This document shows positions 51,287-59,377 of a stretch of 64,000 nucleotides of DNA, piece by piece. A model generated the notes under the pieces. It ran no database searches and was not told the origin of the DNA. It worked only from the letters and a program-made list of their open reading frames with translations. A program made the translations under genes and the position numbers. The stretch comes from Cellulosimicrobium sp. ES-005 (GTDB lineage Bacteria; Actinomycetota; Actinomycetes; Actinomycetales; Cellulomonadaceae). The stretch spans positions 992,001 to 1,056,000 of the forward strand of contig NZ_CP159290.1 in the NCBI RefSeq assembly GCF_040448685.1, given 5' to 3'. Numbering within the stretch: the first letter of the stretch is position 1; every line of letters begins with the position of its first letter.

Positions 51287-52360
51287 TCAGGCCGCGCCGG
51301 AGCGCGAGGCGAGCACGCGGCGGAACGACTCGAGCCGTGCGGCGCGGGCCGCGCGGGTCTCGTCGTCGGGCGAGGCCTCGACCCACTCGTCGAGCGCGCA
51401 GTCCGGGGCGTCGTCGAGGTGGGTGCACCCGCGCGGGCAGTCCGCGGCGACCGCGTCGAGGTCCTCGAACGCGTGCAGCAGGTGGTCGACCTGCACGTGC
51501 GCGAGGCCGAACGACCGCACGCCGGGCGTGTCGATGACCCAGCCGCCGCCGGGCAGGCGCAGCGCGACGGCCGACGTCGACGTGTGACGGCCGCGACCCG
51601 TGACGTCGTTGACGTGGCCCGTCGCGCGCTGCGCGTCCGGGACGAGCGCGTTGACGAGCGTCGACTTGCCGACGCCCGAGTGCCCGACGAACACCGACGT
51701 GCGCCCGGCCAGCGCCTCGCGCACCGCGTCGAGCGGCTCGATCGCCCAGCCGTCCGGCGCGAGGCCGTCGGGCGCACGCCGCGTCACGACGACGGAGACG
51801 CCGAGCGGCTCGTACAGCGCGCGCAGCGGGCCGGGGTCGGCCAGGTCCGCCTTGGTGAGGCAGAGGAGGACGTCCATGCCGGCGTCGTACGCGGCGACGA
51901 CGCAGCGGTCGATCATGCGCGTGCGCGGCTCGGGCTCGGCGAGGGCCGTGACGACGACGAGCTGGTCGGCGTTGGCGACGATCACGCGCTCGTAGGGGTC
52001 GGTGTCGTCGGCCGTGCGGCGGAGCACCGACGACCGGTCCTGGATGCGCACGATCCGCGCGAGCGAACCGTCGTCGCCCGTCACGTCCCCGACGAGGTCG
52101 ACCCGGTCCCCGCACACGATCCGCGTGCGGCCGAGCTCGCGCGCCTTCATCGCGAGGACCGTGCGCTCGTCCTCGCCGGCCGCGTCGCCCCCGTCCGGGC
52201 CGTCGTGCCCGACGAGCAGCGTGTACCGGCCGCGGTCCACCCCCGTGACGAACCCCGTGACCGCGTCCGCGTGCTCGGGCCGCTGCTTGGTGCGGGGACG
52301 GCTGCCGCGCTTGCCGGGGCGCGAGCGGAAGTCGGACTCGTCCGGGACGCGGCGGGCCAT
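51287..52360 (-). CDS. rsgA: Ribosome small subunit-dependent GTPase
   Basis: A 357-residue circularly permuted GTPase for 30S maturation. The OB domain covers about 40-115, G4 is LCLTKADLADP, G1 (Walker A) is GHSGVGKSTLVNAL, G3 is DTPGVRSFGL and the zinc knuckle is ADCPRGCTHLDDAPDCAL. The permuted order G4-G1-G3 is diagnostic. The basic N-terminus [28 protein letters not shown] is conserved in actinobacterial RsgA. ATG 52360 overlaps the aroA stop (TGATG), so both are coupled as in M. tuberculosis Rv3227-Rv3228. Confidence 0.95.
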   Translation of the reverse strand: MARRVPDESDFRSRPGKRGSRPRTKQRPEHADAVTGFVTGVDRGRYTLLVGHDGPDGGDAAGEDERTVLAMKARELGRTRIVCGDRVDLVGDVTGDDGSLARIVRIQDRSSVLRRTADDTDPYERVIVANADQLVVVTALAEPEPRTRMIDRCVVAAYDAGMDVLLCLTKADLADPGPLRALYEPLGVSVVVTRRAPDGLAPDGWAIEPLDAVREALAGRTSVFVGHSGVGKSTLVNALVPDAQRATGHVNDVTGRGRHTSTSAVALRLPGGGWVIDTPGVRSFGLAHVQVDHLLHAFEDLDAVAADCPRGCTHLDDAPDCALDEWVEASPDDETRAARAARLESFRRVLASRSGAA

Positions 52361-53715
52361 CAGCGGGCCGCCGCTCCCTCGCCGGGACCCGTCCCGCCGC
52401 CGAGCATGCGCTGCCACATGTCCGCGAACCCGGGCAGCGTCTTGGCCGTCGTCTCGACGTTCTCGACGCCGACCCCCGGGACGCGCAGGCCGATGACGGC
52501 GGCGGACGTCGCCATGCGGTGGTCGTGGTAGGTGCGGAACAGCGCGCCGTGCAGGGGGCGCGGCGTGATGACCAGGCCGTCGCGCGTCTCCTCCGCCTGC
52601 CCGCCGAGGCGCGTGATCTCGGTCGCGAGCGCCGCGAGCCGGTCGGTCTCGTGCCCGCGCAGGTGCGCGATGCCCCGCAGGCGGCTGGGCGAGTCGGCCA
52701 GGGCCGCCAGCGCGGCGATCGTCGGCGCGAGCTCGCCGGCCGCGTGCAGGTCCACGTCGACGCCGCGCACCTCGCCCGTGCCCGTCACGGACAGCACGTC
52801 GCCGTCCAGCGACGCGGTCGCGCCCATCGACTCCAGCAGCTCGGGGACCATCGCGCCGGGCTGCGTCGTCGCCGTCGGCCAGCCCGTGACGCGCACGGTG
52901 CCGCCCGCGACGAGCGCGGCCGCGAGGAACGGCGCCGCGTTCGACAGGTCCGGCTCGACCTGCACGTCGCGCGCCGCGATCGGACCGGGCTCGACCCGCC
53001 AGATCGCGGGCCGGGAGTCGTCGACGACGACCCCGACCTCCCGCAGGACCTCCACCGTCATCTCGATGTGGGGCATGCTCGGCAGCGTGTGGCCGATGTG
53101 CCGGACGGTGAGCCCCTGGTCGTAGCGCGCGGCCGCGAGGAGGAGGCCGGAGACGAACTGGCTCGACGCCGACGCGTCGACGTCGACCGACCCGCCGCGC
53201 ACCCGGCCGCGGCCCCGGATCGTGAAGGGGAGCGTCGTCGGCAGCCCGTCGCCGTCGCCCTCGACCGGGACCTCGAGCGCGCTGAGCGCGGCGAGGACCG
53301 GGCCCATAGGGCGCACGAGCGCGCCCTCGTCGCCGTCGAACCGGACCGTGCCGTCGGCGAGCGCCGCGAGCGGCGGGAGGAAGCGCATGACCGTGCCGGC
53401 CAGGCCGCAGTCGACCTCCGCGGGACCGCGCAGCGGACCGGGGGTCACGTGCAGCTCGCTCGGCGACGCACCCTCCTCGACGCCGACGCCGAGCGTACGC
53501 AGGGCGGCGATCATGAGGTCCGCGTCGCGGCTGCGCAGGGCACCGCGCAGCGTCCCGGGCCCGTCGGCGAGCGCGGCCAGCACGAGCAGCCGGTTCGTCA
53601 GCGACTTCGACCCCGGGACCTCGACGGTCGCGTCGAGCGGCCCGCCCGCCGTGGGCGCGGCCCAGCCCTCGTCGACGGAGGGGGGCACGGGCGCGGCGGA
53701 GGGCGTGGTCGTCAT
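52360..53715 (-). CDS. aroA: 3-phosphoshikimate 1-carboxyvinyltransferase (EPSP synthase)
   Basis: A 451-residue enzyme joining shikimate-3-phosphate and phosphoenolpyruvate in the aromatic amino acid pathway. Motifs are [20 protein letters not shown] (start of the fold), [52 protein letters not shown] and [17 protein letters not shown]. The N-terminal 25 residues are variable. ATG 53715 has TAGCCT 7 nt upstream and GGAGG only 2 nt away, so leaderless initiation is likelier than ribosome-site use. The stop overlaps rsgA. Confidence 0.96.
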   Translation of the reverse strand: MTTTPSAAPVPPSVDEGWAAPTAGGPLDATVEVPGSKSLTNRLLVLAALADGPGTLRGALRSRDADLMIAALRTLGVGVEEGASPSELHVTPGPLRGPAEVDCGLAGTVMRFLPPLAALADGTVRFDGDEGALVRPMGPVLAALSALEVPVEGDGDGLPTTLPFTIRGRGRVRGGSVDVDASASSQFVSGLLLAAARYDQGLTVRHIGHTLPSMPHIEMTVEVLREVGVVVDDSRPAIWRVEPGPIAARDVQVEPDLSNAAPFLAAALVAGGTVRVTGWPTATTQPGAMVPELLESMGATASLDGDVLSVTGTGEVRGVDVDLHAAGELAPTIAALAALADSPSRLRGIAHLRGHETDRLAALATEITRLGGQAEETRDGLVITPRPLHGALFRTYHDHRMATSAAVIGLRVPGVGVENVETTAKTLPGFADMWQRMLGGGTGPGEGAAAR

Positions 53716-53722
53716 GGCCTCC

Positions 53723-53728
53723 AGGCTA
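53723..53728 (-). promoter_or_regulatory. -10 box of leaderless aroA promoter
   Basis: TAGCCT on the minus strand ends 7 nt before ATG 53715. Confidence 0.5.
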
Positions 53729-53786
53729 GTGGAGGGACCGCGCCCGACGGCGGAGGGTCCCGGCGCGCGGACGCGTCCCGACCTCG

Positions 53787-54479
53787 TCAGGCGACCTTCG
53801 CCCGGACCGCCGCCTCGGCGTCGTGCACGGCCCCCGCGGCGAGGCCGGCCGCGTGCTGGGCCGCCTCCTGGGCGGCCTTCGTCGCCCGCCGCGCCGAGCG
53901 CCCCGCCTCCTTGGCCGCGTTCTTCGCGGAGCGACGAGCCTCCTTCGCGGCTCCTCGGGCCGAGGCCGAGACGTCCTTCACGGCCCCCTTCGCGCTCGCG
54001 ACCGCGGCCTCCTGCTTCGCCTGCTTGGCGAGCGCGAGGTCGTGCCGGGCCTTCTCGAGGCGCCACTGCACGCCGGGCCGGCCTTCGTAGTCCGCGCCCG
54101 CGATGAGCGCCGCACCGATCGCGCCGACGTTCGCCACGAACTTCCGCGTGCGCTCGGCGCGCGTCGCCTCGCCCGAGGTGAAGGGCTGGTTGACGACCGC
54201 GAGGGGCACCGTGAGCGCGGCGAGGGTCAGGGCCGCCGTGCGGGGCGCCTTCCCGACGGCGAGGAACAGGCCGGCGACCGCCGTGGCCGCGCCGTGCGCG
54301 CGGACCAGCGTCGCCACCTGGCGGTCGCTCAGCGGCACGTCCACCCCGGCGCCCTTCTCGACGAGGTCCACCCCGCTGCGCGCCGCACGGACGTGCTCGG
54401 CGGGCTTGAGGGCGGCCTGGACGCCGTCGTAGACGAACCAGGAGGCCAGCATGGGCCTCGCGAGGTGACGCAGCAGCAT
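53787..54479 (-). CDS. DoxX family membrane protein with Ala/Lys-rich tail
   Basis: A 230-residue protein. The first 120 residues form a four-helix DoxX-type membrane domain, starting [26 protein letters not shown] and including [28 protein letters not shown]. Residues 130-230 are different: a long amphipathic helix with Lys/Ala/Glu repeats ([20 protein letters not shown]), probably cytoplasmic. DoxX proteins can belong to redox systems in Actinobacteria. ATG 54479 has AAGGAG 5 nt upstream. It is divergent from sigR, so a thiol-stress link is conceivable. Confidence 0.82.
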   Translation of the reverse strand: MLLRHLARPMLASWFVYDGVQAALKPAEHVRAARSGVDLVEKGAGVDVPLSDRQVATLVRAHGAATAVAGLFLAVGKAPRTAALTLAALTVPLAVVNQPFTSGEATRAERTRKFVANVGAIGAALIAGADYEGRPGVQWRLEKARHDLALAKQAKQEAAVASAKGAVKDVSASARGAAKEARRSAKNAAKEAGRSARRATKAAQEAAQHAAGLAAGAVHDAEAAVRAKVA

Positions 54480-54584
54480 CGGATCTCCTTCGTGAGCCGG
54501 ACGGTCCCAGCCTGCCCTCCGGGGGACGCCCGCGCCACCCACGACGCGCGTGCGCGCCGCGCTGCCGGGCCGTCCGGGGCCGCG

Positions 54585-54610
54585 GGAATGCGCGAGGGCG
54601 CCCGCGGGTT
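54585..54610 (+). promoter_or_regulatory. SigR-type promoter, GGAAT-N18-GTT, upstream of sigR
   Basis: GGAAT at 54585-54589 and GTT at 54608-54610 are separated by exactly 18 nt, the consensus of SigR/SigH-dependent promoters. A start near 54616-54620 coincides with the in-frame GTG 54620, so the induced mRNA would encode an N-terminally extended sigma factor. Confidence 0.75.
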
Positions 54611-54734
54611 GCACCACTCGTGACCGTCCTGCTCGAGACTCCCGCACCCGCCGCCCGGGCCGTGTCGTCGACCCCCGAGGCGCCGACGGCGGACGCGGCG
54701 TTCGCCGCCGCGTGGTCGGCACCGGTCACGTCAC

Positions 54735-54764
54735 CGGACACCCAGACGAACAGGGGACTAGGCT
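54735..54764 (+). promoter_or_regulatory. Housekeeping promoter inside the sigR 5' region
   Basis: CGGACA (54735-54740), 18-nt spacer, TAGGCT (54759-54764). It lies 8 nt before ATG 54773, giving a leaderless mRNA for the shorter SigR. Confidence 0.6.
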
Positions 54765-54772
54765 CGTTGTTG

Positions 54773-55486
54773 ATGACAGAGCGAATCTCCGGCAGCGACG
54801 TCTCCGGCAGCCCCGCGACGACGTCGGGGACGACGCCGGTCGAGGGCGCGCTGCCCACGGACACGGACGCCGAGGACACGAACCGCGCGCCGCAGACCGA
54901 GAGCGACGCCGCGCGCGCCGCGCGGTTCGAGCAGGACGCGCTCCAGTACCTCGACCAGCTCTACTCCGCGGCGCTGCGCATGACGCGCAACCCGTCGGAC
55001 GCCGAGGACCTGGTGCAGGAGACCTTCGCGAAGGCGTTCGCGGCGTTCCACCAGTACCGGCCGGGCACGAACCTCAAGGCGTGGCTGTACCGCATCCTCA
55101 CGAACACGTTCATCAACACGTACCGCAAGAAGCAGCGCGAGCCGCAGCAGGCGCAGACGGACGACGTCGAGGACTGGCAGATCGCGCGCGCCGCCTCGCA
55201 CACGTCGCAGGGGCTGCGCTCCGCCGAGGCGGAGGCGCTCGACCGGCTGCCGGACTCGGACGTGAAGCGTGCGCTGCAGGAGCTGCCCGAGGACCGGCGC
55301 ATGGTCGTGTACTACGCGGACGTCGAGGGCTTCCCCTACAAGGAGATCGCGGAGATCATGGGGACACCGATCGGCACGGTCATGTCCCGCCTGCACCGAG
55401 GCAGGCGCCAGCTGCGCGAGCTGTTGGCCGACTACGCCGTGAGGCGAGGACTGGTGGGGGCCAAGACCCCCGGAGGTGAGTCGTGA
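54773..55486 (+). CDS. sigR: ECF sigma factor SigR/SigH, thiol-stress response
   Basis: The short form has 237 residues; an in-frame GTG at 54620 gives a 288-residue form with 51 extra residues. Region 2 is [70 protein letters not shown] in several blocks; region 4 is [52 protein letters not shown]. It directs thioredoxin and mycothiol genes in relatives and is held by RsrA. The stop overlaps rsrA (GTGA). Its own SigR-type promoter upstream suggests positive feedback. Confidence 0.95.
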   Translation: MTERISGSDVSGSPATTSGTTPVEGALPTDTDAEDTNRAPQTESDAARAARFEQDALQYLDQLYSAALRMTRNPSDAEDLVQETFAKAFAAFHQYRPGTNLKAWLYRILTNTFINTYRKKQREPQQAQTDDVEDWQIARAASHTSQGLRSAEAEALDRLPDSDVKRALQELPEDRRMVVYYADVEGFPYKEIAEIMGTPIGTVMSRLHRGRRQLRELLADYAVRRGLVGAKTPGGES

Positions 55487-55818
55487 GCACGTCAGAGAGC
55501 CGGATCCCGGGGCGCGGCCCGGTCGAGGAGTCGGTGACGCCCATCCCGCACTCGACCGCGGGCGAGTCGGAGTGCGAGCACGCGCTCACGCACCTCTACG
55601 AGTACCTCGACTCGGAGATGACGCCGGACGACGAGCTGCGCATGCGCGCGCACGTCGCGCACTGCTCGCCGTGCCTCGCCGAGCTGAGCGTCGAGGAGCT
55701 CGTCAAGCAGCTCGTGCGCCGCTCGTGCCACGAGAAGGCGCCCGCGGGGCTGCGGGAGCGCATCCACACGCAGCTCACGGTCATGGTCACGACGACGACG
55801 GTCGTCGAGACCCGCTGA
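55483..55818 (+). CDS. rsrA: Mycothiol-system anti-sigma factor RsrA
   Basis: A 111-residue zinc anti-sigma factor that releases SigR when oxidised. The ZAS motif is present with C31, H57, C61 and C64 (HVAHCSPC), the same spacing as C11, H37, C41 and C44 of Streptomyces coelicolor RsrA, in which the first and last form the trigger disulfide. A further Cys-His is at 82-83. The N-terminal 25 residues are extra. GTG 55483 overlaps the sigR stop. It is the redox sensor of the pair. Confidence 0.94.
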   Translation: MSTSESRIPGRGPVEESVTPIPHSTAGESECEHALTHLYEYLDSEMTPDDELRMRAHVAHCSPCLAELSVEELVKQLVRRSCHEKAPAGLRERIHTQLTVMVTTTTVVETR

Positions 55819-55861
55819 GGCCCGCCCGCGGAGGCGCGGCCACCGCGGGGGCGAAGAACGA

Positions 55862-55900
55862 GAGAGGGTCCGGACCGACGTCGTCGGTCCGGACCCTCTC
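55862..55900. terminator. 18-bp hairpin between rsrA and bL37
   Basis: GAGAGGGTCCGGACCGAC and GTCGGTCCGGACCCTCTC are exact complements around GTC, between convergent genes. Confidence 0.8.
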
Positions 55901-55924
55901 GCCATCCCCGGAGGGGTGCGCGTC

Positions 55925-55999
55925 TCAGGCGTTGGGGCGCTTGCCGTGGTTCGCGGCGTTGCCCTTGCGGCTGCGACGCTTGCGTCCGCGCTTGCTCAT
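55925..55999 (-). CDS. 50S ribosomal protein bL37
   Basis: A 24-residue basic peptide, MSKRGRKRRSRKGNAANHGK followed by RPNA, identical in type to the actinobacterial large-subunit protein bL37 (first seen in mycobacterial ribosome structures). Its very high Arg/Lys content fits binding to rRNA. ATG 55999 has AGGAGA 5 nt upstream. The gene is convergent with rsrA and divergent from the DUF4097-padR operon. Confidence 0.9.
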   Translation of the reverse strand: MSKRGRKRRSRKGNAANHGKRPNA

Positions 56000-56094
56000 G
56001 ATGTTCTCCTGACGATCGGGGGAGCCCCGCCGGTCTCGGCGGGTCAAGTCCGCCCACCATCGTCCCACACGCGACCCCTTGCCTCGGCCGAGCA

Positions 56095-56131
56095 CGCGAT
56101 ATATCGTGTCTGACGGACGAGATATATCGCG
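56095..56131. promoter_or_regulatory. Twin palindromic operator of the DUF4097-padR operon
   Basis: CGCGATATATCGTGTC (56095-56110) and GACGAGATATATCGCG (56116-56131) form an inverted repeat around TGACG. Each half contains its own palindrome (CGATATATCG; GATATATC), with centres 23 nt apart. ATATAT-type palindromes are usual for PadR repressors, and padR is two genes downstream. It is the most AT-rich site nearby. Confidence 0.7.
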
Positions 56132-56185
56132 AGTGCCCCGCGATCGCCGCCACGGCGCCGGGGCGCGACCAGGACGGAGCGCAGG

Positions 56186-57115
56186 ATGACGCAGGAGAGC
56201 TGGACCGTCACCGGGCCGCAGGCCATCGACCTCGCGCGCGTGCGGACGCTCGACGCGACCGTCATCGGCGGGCGCATCGACGTCGTCGCGCACGACGACC
56301 CGACGCGCACCGACACGCGCGTCGAGGTCCACTCGGTCGTGGGCCGCCCCCTGGAGGTGCGCCTCGAGGGGACCACGCTCCGGGTCGGCTACGGTCCCTT
56401 CGTCGCGGGCTGGAAGGGCTTCCTCGAGCGCTTCCGCACCTACACGGGCAAGGACGCGGCCGACGTCCACGTCGCCGTGCCGGCGACGACGACGGTCAAG
56501 GTCGCGACCGTGCAGGGCGAGGCCCTCGTCGCGGGCGTGCGCGACGGCGCCCGGCTGGCGACCGTCTCCGGCTCCGTGATGACGAGCCGCACGCGCGGCG
56601 AGCTCCGTGTCGACACGGTCTCGGGCGAGGTCTCGGCGAGCGAGCACGACGGCCCGGTCCGCATGGACTCGGTGTCCGGCGGCCTCACGGCGACCGGTGC
56701 CCTCCGCTCGCTGCGCCTCGACTCGGTCTCCGGCTCCGTCACCGTCGACACCCGCACCACCCCGTCCGAGATCACCGTGAGCGCCGTCTCCGCCGACGTG
56801 CTCGTGCGCCTGCCGGACCCCGACGCGATGGACTACGCGATCCGCTGCGTGAGCGGGCGCCTCCTCGTGGACGGCACGGAGCAGCGCGGGTCCGCGCGCT
56901 CGTTCCACCAGCCCGCCCGGACGGGTGCCGGCTCGCCGGTCCGGGTCTCCGCCGTCTCCGGCGACGTGACCGTCCTGCGCGGGGCGCCGGACGAGACGTC
57001 GTGGGACGCGGCCGGGCACCCGGTCGAGGACGCCCCGGTCGATGCCGACGCTCCCGCGTGGGGGAGCCCGGGGGCTCGCGGCGCCGCGCCGTCGAGCGGG
57101 CCGGTGGACCGCTGA
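56186..57115 (+). CDS. DUF4097 family beta-helix-like protein
   Basis: A 309-residue protein with no signal peptide. The start ESWTVTGPQAIDLARVRTLDATVIGGRIDVVAHDD is the first DUF4097 strand set; later LATVSGSVMTSRTRGELRVDTVSGEV, RMDSVSGGLTATGAL and LRLDSVSGSVTVDTRT give the repeating V-S-G rungs of a beta-solenoid. The last 55 residues are Pro/Asp/Gly-rich. Function is unknown. It overlaps padR (TGATG) and has a homologue on the other side of padR. Confidence 0.83.
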   Translation: MTQESWTVTGPQAIDLARVRTLDATVIGGRIDVVAHDDPTRTDTRVEVHSVVGRPLEVRLEGTTLRVGYGPFVAGWKGFLERFRTYTGKDAADVHVAVPATTTVKVATVQGEALVAGVRDGARLATVSGSVMTSRTRGELRVDTVSGEVSASEHDGPVRMDSVSGGLTATGALRSLRLDSVSGSVTVDTRTTPSEITVSAVSADVLVRLPDPDAMDYAIRCVSGRLLVDGTEQRGSARSFHQPARTGAGSPVRVSAVSGDVTVLRGAPDETSWDAAGHPVEDAPVDADAPAWGSPGARGAAPSSGPVDR

Positions 57116-57714
57116 TGGCCACCGTCTTCGCGCACGGCGAGCTCCGGCTGTACCTCCTGGCGCTCCTCGACAGCGGTCCCAAGCACGGCTACGAGCTCAT
57201 CACCGAGCTCTCGGAGCGCTTCGGCGGCACCTACCGGCCGAGCGCGGGGACGATCTACCCCCGCCTCGCGCGGCTCGAGGACGAGGGCCTCGTGCACCGC
57301 AGCGCCGACGGCCGCAAGACGACGTACGAGCTGACGCCGGCCGGGCGCGCGGAGATCGAGGCGCGCCGCGGGGACGTCGCCGCGCTGGAGCACGGCATCG
57401 CCGAGACGGTGCGCCAGCGCGCCGAGGCGCTGCGCGCCGACGTGCAGGGATCGCTGAAGGGTCTGCGCGCCGAGCTCGCCGCCGCGGCCCAGACGGCGCG
57501 CGCCCGCCCGCGCGACGGCCGGCCGGACCCGCGCCGCGGCGAGTCCTACGCGTGGCGCATGGAGGCTGAGGCGCTGCTCCAGCGCTTCCGCGAGGACGTG
57601 CGCGCGGACCTGCGCCGGGCGGACGCCGCGAGCGTCGTCTCCGAGCTCACGGTCGACACCCTGCGCACCGTGCTCGACAGCGCGCGCAAGGCCGTGCGAG
57701 CGACCCTGCCCTGA
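57115..57714 (+). CDS. PadR family transcriptional regulator
   Basis: A 199-residue repressor. The winged helix (1-85) reads VFAHGELRLYLLALLDSGPKHGYELITELSERFGGTYRPSAGTIYPRLARLEDEGLVHRSADGRKTTYELTPAGRAEI in blocks: G-Y-E-L plus S-x-G-T-I-Y-P are the PadR signature. A helical C-terminal domain with coiled-coil character follows. It starts at ATG 57115 sharing A with the upstream stop. The likely target is the twin palindrome at 56095-56131 (autoregulation, inference). Confidence 0.93.
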   Translation: MATVFAHGELRLYLLALLDSGPKHGYELITELSERFGGTYRPSAGTIYPRLARLEDEGLVHRSADGRKTTYELTPAGRAEIEARRGDVAALEHGIAETVRQRAEALRADVQGSLKGLRAELAAAAQTARARPRDGRPDPRRGESYAWRMEAEALLQRFREDVRADLRRADAASVVSELTVDTLRTVLDSARKAVRATLP

Positions 57715-57784
57715 CCGACGATCACGAGAACCCCTCGACGCACGCACCGCACCCCGAACCAGAGAACCGAACGAGGAGAAGCGC

Positions 57785-58588
57785 ATGAGCACCGAGTCCT
57801 GGGTCATCAACGCCCCCCAGACCGTCGACGTGGCCGACGTCCGACGCGTCGTCGTCCAGCTCACCGACGGCGCGGTCGACGTCGTCGCCGACCCCGCGCG
57901 CGAGGCCGGGGCGCGCCTCGACGTCAGCGAGGTGTCCGAGCGCCCGCTGCAGGTGAGCGTCCACGACGGCGAGCTGCGCGTCGGCTACGACTTCGCCGGC
58001 GTCGAGGGCCTCGTCGAGCGGGCCAAGGGCCTGCGCGACAAGGACCGCGCCGTCGTCCGGCTCACCGTCCCGGCGCAGGTGCCCGTCAAGGTGACGACCG
58101 CGCGCGCCGCGGCCTCCGTCGTCGGGTCGCGGGCCGACCTGTCCGTGACGACCGCGACGGGCGCCGTACGCGTCCAGGGGGTCTCCGGCACGGCGTCGAT
58201 CAAGACGGCCACCGGCGCGGTCGACGTCGGCGAGCACGTCGGCGACGTCCACGTGAGCACCGCGTCCGGGGCGGTCACGCTCGGCGGGACGCTCGGCCGG
58301 GTGTCGGTCAACACCGTGACGAGCGGCGTCGAGGTCGTGGCGCGCGAGAGCACGCCGCTCGTCGACGCGCGCACCGTCTCCGGCGACGTGGCCGTGCGTC
58401 TCGGGGCCGGGTCGCCGGTCAACCTCAAGGCCCGCAGCGTCACGGGCAAGGCCGTGCTCGACGGCGTCCGCCTGGACTCGGCCGCGCAGCGCACGACGTC
58501 GGTCGACCACGTCGACCAGCCGGGCGCGGGCGGCGCGTACGTCTCCGCGAACACCGTCTCCGGCGACCTCACGGTCTCGCGCGGCTGA
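57785..58588 (+). CDS. DUF4097 family beta-helix-like protein, second copy
   Basis: A 267-residue protein homologous to the one at 56186. It starts STESWVINAPQTVDVADVRRVVVQLTDGAVDVVAD and has the rungs LSVTTATGAVRVQGVSGTASIKTATGAVDVGEHVGDVHVSTASGAVTLGG in blocks, ending NTVSGDLTVSRG. It has no signal peptide or membrane helix. ATG 57785 has GAGGAG 6 nt upstream. It lies 70 nt after padR, so padR is flanked by two paralogues. Confidence 0.83.
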   Translation: MSTESWVINAPQTVDVADVRRVVVQLTDGAVDVVADPAREAGARLDVSEVSERPLQVSVHDGELRVGYDFAGVEGLVERAKGLRDKDRAVVRLTVPAQVPVKVTTARAAASVVGSRADLSVTTATGAVRVQGVSGTASIKTATGAVDVGEHVGDVHVSTASGAVTLGGTLGRVSVNTVTSGVEVVARESTPLVDARTVSGDVAVRLGAGSPVNLKARSVTGKAVLDGVRLDSAAQRTTSVDHVDQPGAGGAYVSANTVSGDLTVSRG

Positions 58589-58594
58589 GTCTCT

Positions 58595-58661
58595 CCCGCG
58601 AGGTAGAGGCCTGGTCGCTACCGGGCCTCTACCTCGCGCTACCGGGCCTCTACCTCGCGGG
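58595..58661. repeat. Intergenic repeat with CCGCGAGGTAGAGG arms
   Basis: CCCGCGAGGTAGAGGC (58595-58610) is exactly complementary to GCCTCTACCTCGCGGG (58646-58661). Between them a 21-nt unit containing ACCGGGCCTCTACCTCGCG is repeated in tandem (58617-58637, 58638-58658). It starts 7 nt after the DUF4097 stop and abuts the stop of the convergent SGNH-like gene. The arm words match those at 27885-27987. Confidence 0.75.
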
Positions 58662-59264
58662 TCAGACCGTGTCGTCGGGGAGGCCCAGCCAGGCGTGCCA
58701 GCCGGTGTGCAGCACGAGCCACGCCATGAGCCCGTAGCCCGCCTGGCCCGGGAAGCCGTTGCCGCTCTGCGCGAGGTCCGCGAGCCACTGCTCGTGCGTC
58801 ACGAGCGGGCTGAACGTGTCCACGTACGGCACGCGGCGCCGGTTCGCGACGTCCGAGAAGGCGTGCGAGAGCTCGGCGAGCCGCTCGGCGTCCTGCGCGT
58901 GGCCCGGCGGGGGGCCGACGACGAACGTCGGCAGGCGGTGCGACTCCGCGACGTCGAGCACGTTCGCGAGGTTGAGGCGCGAGCGCGCGACCGAGAGCCC
59001 CGCGTCGAGGTCGTGACGGCCGAGGCCGATGACGAGACGGTTGTCCACGTCCGGCTCCGGGGCGAACCGCCGCGCGGTCTCCGCCTCCCAGCGCTGGCTG
59101 AGCGCCGTCGTCGTCTCGCCGGGGATGGCGAGCGGGAACACGTACGCCGGCTGGGGGAAGCGGGTGCGCGCGACGACGCGCCCCGCCCACCCCAGGGCCT
59201 TCGCGTCGCCGACGCCGGCGCTCAGCTCGTCGCCGACGACGCAGATCCGTACCTCTCGACTCAC
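58662..59264 (-). CDS. GDSL/SGNH-hydrolase-like protein, nucleophile position changed
   Basis: About 200 residues with an SGNH fold. Block I is VCVVGDELSAG-like (RICVVGDELSAGVGDAKALGWAGRVV) with Glu where GDSL has the nucleophile Ser; block III (GxND) is LVIGLGRHDLDAG; the last block is weak (Q-x-G-Y-G-L-M). The lack of Ser and of a clear D-x-x-H makes esterase activity doubtful. GTG 59264 has GGAGG 5 nt upstream and is preferred to ATG 59285. It is adjacent to the aldose epimerase gene on the same strand. Confidence 0.72.
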   Translation of the reverse strand: MSREVRICVVGDELSAGVGDAKALGWAGRVVARTRFPQPAYVFPLAIPGETTTALSQRWEAETARRFAPEPDVDNRLVIGLGRHDLDAGLSVARSRLNLANVLDVAESHRLPTFVVGPPPGHAQDAERLAELSHAFSDVANRRRVPYVDTFSPLVTHEQWLADLAQSGNGFPGQAGYGLMAWLVLHTGWHAWLGLPDDTV

Positions 59265-59377
59265 GGCGTCCTCCACGGGCGCCATTCTCCCCGACGCGGA
59301 CGGCGTGGGTCGAAACGATCCCGTGGCGACGGCGTGTCCAGCCGGGCATATCGGACGGACCGCCCACCGCCCGCCGA

